Assembly: GCA_043779185.1 (NCBI GenBank)
Contig: JAYWEQ010000140.1
Span: 1-16,890 of the forward strand
DNA from: JAYWDA01 sp043779185
GTDB lineage: Bacteria > Bdellovibrionota > Bdellovibrionia > Bdellovibrionales > Bdellovibrionaceae
DNA: 16,890 nt
Direction of reading: 5' to 3'
In this document: piece by piece, positions 12,875-16,890 of the stretch
Position numbering within the stretch: position 1 is the first letter of the stretch
Layout of the letters: every line of letters begins with the position of its first letter
The notes under the pieces: model-generated
What the model saw: only the letters and a program-made list of their open reading frames with translations
Database searches by the model: none
Told to the model about the DNA's origin: nothing
Program-made: the position numbers and the translations under genes

Positions 12875-13591
12875 ATGAAAAAACTATTTACAAAATTTTT
12901 AATTCTTTCGACAGCTCTCGTTTTGTCCGCTTGCGGGTCAAATGATTCACCAAAATCTGGAGGCGAGCCTCTTGTAAAAGCCTTGTCTTTAAAAAATGAA
13001 AAGATGACATGTAATACAACCGTCATTTTTACGGAAAGAGAAAGCGGTTCCGTAACAAAATTCGTGCAAGAATCGATAAGCCAAGTTGCCCGCACTGTTT
13101 CGACACTTTCAAATGGAACGGAAAAACTTGAAAACCATGGCGAATACGACACCACCACATATCAGGTGATTGACGACTCAACAAAAGTTTTTTCTTATAA
13201 GATGGGTTATACTTTCTTCAGCACCCACGAAATTCAAAAAACAAAAATGGAAAACGGACTGTTAAAGGAAGTTGCAACAATAAAGGGCACTCGAACTGGT
13301 AAAGATGGTTATCAGTTTACTGATGCCAACGGAAACAAATCTCCTACCAAGAGTTACGATGATGTTGGCGAAACAATCACTAAGATCGATGGCAACACTT
13401 CTTATGAAGTTTCATCAAAATATAATGGTAAAGTTCAAGAAGTTTATGACTACATCACAGTGGAACGAGTCGACGGGACAACAAAATCAACTCGAACAAC
13501 CTTGCGCACACCTTTTACTGTCAAATATGACAAAGTGGAGGTGACAACTGAGAAAGACGACACAAACTGCCGCAATGACCTTGAAAAGTAA
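12875..13591 (+). CDS. Lipoprotein of unknown function (238 aa)
   Basis: The ATG at 12875 has GGAG eight bases before it and starts MKKLFTKFLILSTALVLSAC, a textbook type II signal with lipobox LSAC and lipidated Cys20. Ser after Cys-Gly does not specify inner-membrane retention, so outer-membrane placement is likely. The mature part is rich in Thr, Lys, Asp and Glu with alternating strands (TYQVIDDSTKVFSYKMGYTF; VKYDKVEVTTEKD), suggesting a beta-rich domain. Two further cysteines (KMTCNTTV and DTNCRND) are near the two ends and may pair. No family recognised. It is a single-gene unit. Confidence 0.82.
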   Translation: MKKLFTKFLILSTALVLSACGSNDSPKSGGEPLVKALSLKNEKMTCNTTVIFTERESGSVTKFVQESISQVARTVSTLSNGTEKLENHGEYDTTTYQVIDDSTKVFSYKMGYTFFSTHEIQKTKMENGLLKEVATIKGTRTGKDGYQFTDANGNKSPTKSYDDVGETITKIDGNTSYEVSSKYNGKVQEVYDYITVERVDGTTKSTRTTLRTPFTVKYDKVEVTTEKDDTNCRNDLEK

Positions 13592-13616
13592 GCCGCTTTA
13601 AAAAAATCCTAGATCG

Positions 13617-13645
13617 AGGCCTTCAGCCATTCGGCTCGAAGGCCT
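13617..13645. terminator. Hairpin between lipoprotein gene and nucleotidyltransferase remnant
   Basis: AGGCCTTC/GAAGGCCT plus inner AGCC/GGCT with a one-base bulge forms a strong stem about 25 bases after the lipoprotein stop. The plus-strand U-run is poor (AATTG); on the minus strand a T7 run follows ten bases later. It may serve both converging directions. Confidence 0.5.
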
Positions 13646-13668
13646 AATTGAACAACCCAGCGTTTGAT

Positions 13669-13838
13669 TTATTCCTGCTTAACTTCGCTGTTAGCTAAAA
13701 TTCCACGAATATCACTAAGATGTTTTTCAGAGCCGCCTTCGCGGTAAATTCCAATTTTTTAAAGATGATGTCTTCAGGCGTTGCTAACCTCACAAGCTTC
13801 CAAGTTTTTCTGATCACAAATTCAATCCCAAGTCGCAT
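13669..13838 (-). pseudogene. Frameshifted nucleotidyltransferase (AbiEii-like) C-terminal remnant
   Basis: On the minus strand one frame reads RLATPEDIIFKKLEF and, after a shift at about 13746-13749, a second reads YREGGSEKHLSDIRGIL, then ANSEVKQE and stop. Restoring one T joins them into the conserved ATPED...KLE-YR-GGSE...DI-GIL signature of small nucleotidyltransferases related to AbiEii-type toxins. The N-terminal catalytic part is missing. The fragment starts at an ATG inside the 71-bp inverted-repeat arm, so the repeat marks where the gene was cut. It is probably not functional. Confidence 0.6.
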
Positions 13839-13893
13839 ATACGCGTTACTCCCTTAGGATGGATAACAGCCGAATTTAAGTGAAGCTTCAAAA
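13823..13893 (+). repeat. 71-bp inverted repeat, left arm
   Basis: The arm starts CAATCCCAAGTCGCATATAC and ends GTGAAGCTTCAAAA. It matches the reverse complement of 14303-14373 with a single mismatch (the C/G in ACTCCCTT against ACTGCCTT). Part of the nucleotidyltransferase remnant reads out of this arm. Confidence 0.92.
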
Positions 13894-14302
13894 GGTCTTG
13901 AATCTCGACGACCAGAATAGCTTTTAAAACAGAATCATTCGATACACTTCAGGCGGAGAGAAAACTCGGCCTGATTTTTTATGAGTCAAAGAGGCTTCAC
14001 GAATAAGCGGTTTTGCCTTGCCGCGGGGTTCGATATCCTGATTGCTTTTGAAGACTCGCAATATTGACCGCAGCTCCGAAAAAATAAACCGCTAAAAAAT
14101 ACTTTCTGAATTTTTTGAAATTAAAAAGTTGGCGACAATAATTTCACCTGTAAATCCTAACTCAATTCCTTGGGGGCAGTGAATGTTTGGCTCCGTCTGA
14201 GCTGCCCTAAAAAGACCCCTACTGATTCATAAAACCGAAGAGCCTGTTGTATGATGAGTCCTTTTTCAGGGTCGACTGGGGCCATGTCCAGATGAGCGGA
14301 CA
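13894..14302. other. 409-bp interior of the inverted-repeat unit
   Basis: No intact gene is visible. On the minus strand short frames such as EKGLIIQQALRFYESVGVFL (around 14200-14260) and KPLIREASLTHKKSGRVFS (around 13940-14000) look like coding debris, but I recognise neither. The unit could be a decayed insertion element or MITE-like repeat. Confidence 0.35.
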
Positions 14303-14373
14303 TTTTGAAGCTTCACTTAAATTCGGCTGTTATCCATCCTAAGGCAGTAACGCGTATATGCGACTTGGGATTG
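14303..14373 (-). repeat. 71-bp inverted repeat, right arm
   Basis: Reverse-complement partner of 13823-13893, 70 of 71 bases identical. No short target-site duplication is obvious outside the two arms. The arm ends 108 bp before the start of the small exported-protein gene. Confidence 0.92.
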
Positions 14374-14391
14374 GAAAAGTAACCAAGCATT

Positions 14392-14449
14392 TTCCTGTAT
14401 GTCAGTTTTACAGGAACTCTATCCAAGATAATTTAAAGATGATAGAGTT
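14392..14449 (+). promoter_or_regulatory. Two overlapping hairpins in the leader of a small exported-protein gene
   Basis: TTCCTGTA (14392-14399) pairs with TACAGGAA (14409-14416). AACTCTATC (14415-14423) pairs with GATAGAGTT (14441-14449), followed by TTATCTT. The stems are perfect (8 and 9 bp) and share two bases, so complete formation of one slightly competes with the other. The second looks like a weak terminator 33 bases before the ATG. Confidence 0.45.
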
Positions 14450-14481
14450 TTATCTTAACACTAACAAAGGGACTATCGTTT

Positions 14482-14742
14482 ATGAAAAAAATTATTTTAG
14501 TTACACTTTTATTTTCCACATCAGTATTTGGTGCTGGTTTAGCGGAACAAATTCACGCAACATCGGCTGGAAAGCTTATTAAAGTTTCAGTAGATGCTAA
14601 TTATGTTGGCGTTACTTCAGCTGATGGCAAATTCTCCTTGGTACGAAACAGTGAGTCATCCATTCAAGTCGCAAACATACTCTGCAACTTAAACCTTACA
14701 TGGAGTGCAGCAAACGATGCTGTTTACTGTATAGCTAAATAG
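14482..14742 (+). CDS. Small exported protein (86 aa)
   Basis: AAAGGG lies upstream of the ATG with a slightly long spacer. MKKIILVTLLFSTSVFGAG is a signal peptide, with cleavage probably after FGA. The mature part, about 68 residues, contains KLIKVSVDANYVGVTSADGKFSLVRN and ends with two cysteines (ILCNLNLTW, AVYCIAK). Likely a small beta-rich periplasmic or secreted protein. No known family. Its leader carries two hairpins and begins next to the right arm of the 71-bp inverted repeat. Confidence 0.72.
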   Translation: MKKIILVTLLFSTSVFGAGLAEQIHATSAGKLIKVSVDANYVGVTSADGKFSLVRNSESSIQVANILCNLNLTWSAANDAVYCIAK

Positions 14743-14758
14743 ATTCTTTAGATTTGTT

Positions 14759-14784
14759 GGGGTGGTCCCAAACCCCTGCTTTTA
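14759..14784 (+). terminator. Terminator after the small exported-protein gene
   Basis: GGGGT, loop GGTCCCAA, ACCCC, then TGCTTTTAAAT. A short 5-bp GC-rich stem 17 bases after the stop, with four T soon after. Confidence 0.5.
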
Positions 14785-15021
14785 AATACGCTGATAAAAG
14801 ATAAAATTTTTGGTTGAATTAAAGTCTGCGCCTTACAAACCATGAGCTGACTTTTGTTTTTCTCAGAAATGGAGATCAAAAAAATCCATCAAATTTTAAC
14901 AAGGCACATGTTTTAATCCAAAAGTGCAATCGTTTTTCCGCTTCAAAAACCTCAGGTCGCATTAAATCACAGAGGGAAAGTTAAAGTTTGGAGTAGCAAG
15001 CCTGACTAAAAAGGAATGGCT

Positions 15022-15525
15022 TTAGAGGCCTCTTGTCCATTTTAAGCACAGGCTTCCTTGGCAAGGCCCTGATGTGAGTTCAAATGTACCCCTTTTTAGG
15101 GCTGCCCAACCTATCAGGCTTAAACAAAATCCGATGGGCTTCAATATATACCGTCTTAGTGACCCGCCGCTTGGCATTTGGAGATTTGGTTTATGATCGA
15201 TACTTATGATTTGATCTGTAGAACTTCTTGAGCCAAAAGTTCTGCAGCTGACACCGTCAGCCACCAGTTGACAGCAAACAGGCAGCTCATGCTGGCAACT
15301 GGTACACTGGGCCCGCAAGAACCCGTGAGCCAGAATCCCGCAGCGAAGATACGGATTCCACGGAAACACCCATGCGAGCGCTAAACAGATTGATAAGTAT
15401 TTAAAAGATTTGAGGGTTTCATAAAACGGATGGAAACGGATTTTTGAAAAGGTGTGGGCCTTTTCGATCAAATGCGCTTGGAGCTTTGTTGACCGCGCCG
15501 CTCCTGATAAAAAAAATGGCCCCAT
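15022..15525 (-). pseudogene. Internally deleted IS91-like transposase remnant
   Basis: The 167-codon frame contains YLRCGILAHGFLRAQCTSCQHELPV, the start of the zinc-binding N-terminal domain of IS91-family transposases (usually followed by FSCKGRGxCPSCGxRR). Here that second half has decayed to GVSCRTFGSRSS, losing a CxxC pair. The last part, GWAALKRGTFELTSGPCQGSLCLKW, resembles the C-terminal 'WaxLLKRtFel..CP.CqG.L' segment of the same proteins. The central region with the catalytic tyrosine is missing; intact members are more than twice as long. It is therefore non-functional transposon debris. The first 55 residues do not match well and may be frameshifted. Confidence 0.55.
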
Positions 15526-15573
15526 TTGCTGGAGTCAAGTAGATGCAGATTCCTTCACTGAGCAATGATTTTT

Positions 15574-16476
15574 TCAAGGAAGCTTAAAGTACTCCAGGAA
15601 CTCTTTTTTAATTACCGGGTAATCTAACTGGATTTGATTCACAGGATGATAGGTCGAAGAGTTTTTAAAAATTGAGTAGGCATAATAGTAGCCTGATCTC
15701 TTAGTCTCTAAACGGTCCATAGACAGAACGTAAAAAAGATCACTGAGTAGTTTTGGCTCTGATGTAGGATCTTGTAAATAAGCTTTAATCCTCTTCGAGA
15801 AGCTAGGAAGGTCAGCTGCGGCGGTTCTAAGGTACTGGTTATATTTTTTGTCGTCTAAGATGTTTGCCCAAAGCGCAGTGCGCTCATCAGCTTTTGTTAC
15901 TATTGCCGCTGTATACGTCGCCATTCCTTCTGCTAGCACATATCGGATCAGCTTATCTTCGGCCGACTTATAATTTTCAGGAGAAAATTCCGGCTGCAGA
16001 GAAAAGTGCACCCCGTGTATGATCTCATGGGCAATAAAAACCAATGGGGCATCCTCACGATTTTGATTCATCAAGGTCGTCAAATCAAAGAAGACGGCAT
16101 ATTTCCCGTTATAGGGAATTGCGAACGCATCTGTTTTTCCACAACCTATTCCTAAAAAAACATTTAGATTTAAATCCTCTTTAAGGATTAAATCTTTTGA
16201 AATCTTTTCGGAACCCACTTTGATTGAATTTCCAATTGTTTCGGCTGACTGCAAAATTTTTTCTTTTGTAAAAGACCTCGAAAGGTCACTTACATTTTTA
16301 TCAAATGAATCAGTACCGCAAAATTTCTGCATAGACTTAAGCAGCAAAATGTCTTGCGTCCCCATAGCTAGGTTTTGGATTTGCTTCGAGGCCAGATTGA
16401 AGGTGTCGATTTTAATAGCGGCCTCAGCAGTCCCCATAAAAACCAGAATAATTGTCGAAACAACTTGTTGAATCAT
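15574..16476 (-). CDS. Exported zinc metallopeptidase-like protein (HExxH...E)
   Basis: The 300-residue protein starts MIQQVVSTIILVFMGTAEAA, a probable signal peptide. FIAHEIIHGVHFSLQP carries HEIIH (His150, Glu151, His154) and about 30 residues later LAEGMATYTA supplies Glu183, the gluzincin-type third zinc ligand. The segment NGKYAVFFDLTTL just before and a helical C-terminal half fit predicted Zn-dependent peptidases of the DUF2268/M1-like clan; a precise family is not certain. Two Cys (FCGTD, IGCGKTD) may pair. It should act in the periplasm or outside, cutting an unknown protein. No good ribosome site precedes the ATG. It stands alone, next to transposase debris. Confidence 0.72.
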   Translation of the reverse strand: MIQQVVSTIILVFMGTAEAAIKIDTFNLASKQIQNLAMGTQDILLLKSMQKFCGTDSFDKNVSDLSRSFTKEKILQSAETIGNSIKVGSEKISKDLILKEDLNLNVFLGIGCGKTDAFAIPYNGKYAVFFDLTTLMNQNREDAPLVFIAHEIIHGVHFSLQPEFSPENYKSAEDKLIRYVLAEGMATYTAAIVTKADERTALWANILDDKKYNQYLRTAAADLPSFSKRIKAYLQDPTSEPKLLSDLFYVLSMDRLETKRSGYYYAYSIFKNSSTYHPVNQIQLDYPVIKKEFLEYFKLP

Positions 16477-16783
16477 GACGCTTTATACAGTTGTTAGCTA
16501 AGAACTCAATACGCGAAGTTCAAAAACCAATCTTAATAGGATAGAATTGGATAGGCCCACATAAGTTCTATGAAGCTGCTCTGACGGCGTTTTGACCGTG
16601 GTGCTACGGACATCATAACTTGTTCCACAAGGGTCGCCTTGTTGATTTCAACGTTTTTTCGAGGTGCCGGGGCTACTTTTAGGGTTTCAACTATCGATAT
16701 GATGAATCGGTGTGACACCCCTACGGCGCGAGTCTGAAACCTGGGATTCAGTGAGTTTTTAGGGGGACCCCAAAAACCTGACC
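16477..16783. other. Upstream region of the metallopeptidase gene; no recognised gene
   Basis: A minus-strand frame covers 16533-16862 without a recognisable domain or good ribosome site; the part VETLKVAPAPRKNVEINKATLV looks protein-like but matches nothing I know. AGGGGGACCCC near 16761 recalls the GGGGGACCCC at 8043. Confidence 0.3.
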
Positions 16784-16890
16784 ATGTTGACCAGCCAAAA
16801 CTCCGGCAAATTAAAAAAATCGTCGGTAGCATGACGGTCATTAAAGTACAGGCGATCCCCACTGAACGTAGTAACGATTATATGTTAGCT
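16784..16890 (+). CDS. Possible 5' end of an unrecognised gene running off the window
   Basis: From the ATG at 16784 the frame stays open to the window edge (35 residues, MLTSQNSGKLKKIVGSM at the front, ending SNDYMLA). An in-frame TAG at 16760 precedes it. AGGGGG at 16761-16766 is too far upstream (17 bases) for a normal ribosome site. It could be chance. Confidence 0.22.

Noticed and set aside
8043..16770. GGGGGACCCC words at about 8043 and 16762 as a dispersed repeat
   Set aside because: The shared word is short and partly palindromic, with no shared flanks.

Overview
The window looks like an accessory, mosaic stretch of a moderately AT-rich Gram-negative chromosome. Strong Shine-Dalgarno sites, several exported proteins (one with a clear lipobox), and short recombinase-like helix-turn-helix (HTH) genes would fit a Bdellovibrio-like bacterium. 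That assignment is an impression from gene style, not a demonstrated identity. I saw no rRNA, complete tRNA or CRISPR array.

Layout. (1) Positions 1-1397 hold the 3' part of a SagB/ThcOx-type nitroreductase-fold dehydrogenase that runs in from the left edge. (2) Positions 1570-2734 hold two paralogous small exported-looking proteins sharing the core VLAASTGQLPR. One is alone on the minus strand. The other overlaps the end of an HTH plus 'Recombinase'-domain gene that lacks a serine catalytic domain. (3) Positions 3026-5073 are a tight five-gene plus-strand operon: ArsR-type repressor, AHSA1/SRPBCC protein, membrane-anchored peroxiredoxin/thioredoxin-like protein, YHS-like small protein and a second SRPBCC protein. 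Its promoter is near-consensus, would give an almost leaderless arsR mRNA, and is bracketed by an 18-bp inverted repeat. (4) Positions 5343-5792 hold a second HTH-Recombinase-domain protein, related to the first. (5) Positions 5954-9155 are a minus-strand module: a complete tyrosine integrase preceded by a hairpin that hides its ribosome-binding site, and two related winged-helix/nuclease-like proteins of replication-relaxation type. Upstream of them is a 120-bp cluster of TTGG(G)ACA words with an 11-bp inverted repeat. A 15-bp direct repeat resembling a tRNA 3' end lies at 2041 and 5864, suggesting att scars of an integrative element. (6) Positions 9593-12308 hold a small exported protein (minus), an unrecognised exported protein of 376 aa (plus), a TetR-type regulator (minus, overlapping it tail to tail), and a small exported protein divergent from tetR across a shared promoter/palindrome. 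(7) Positions 12309-14742 hold a candidate structured RNA ending in a strong terminator, a lipoprotein, a frameshifted nucleotidyltransferase remnant, a 551-bp unit bounded by a 71-bp inverted repeat (one mismatch), and another small exported protein behind tandem hairpins. (8) Positions 15022-16476 hold an internally deleted IS91-like transposase remnant and an exported HExxH...E zinc metallopeptidase. The last 400 bases contain no gene I can name.

How the parts fit. The integrase, replication-relaxation-like genes, iteron-like cluster, att-like repeats, recombinase-domain genes and transposase debris mark repeated mobile-element traffic. The ArsR operon and the small exported proteins look like cargo. 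The least explained parts are the recombinase-domain/small-peptide pairs, the two nuclease-like paralogs with their upstream repeat field, and the 71-bp inverted-repeat unit.
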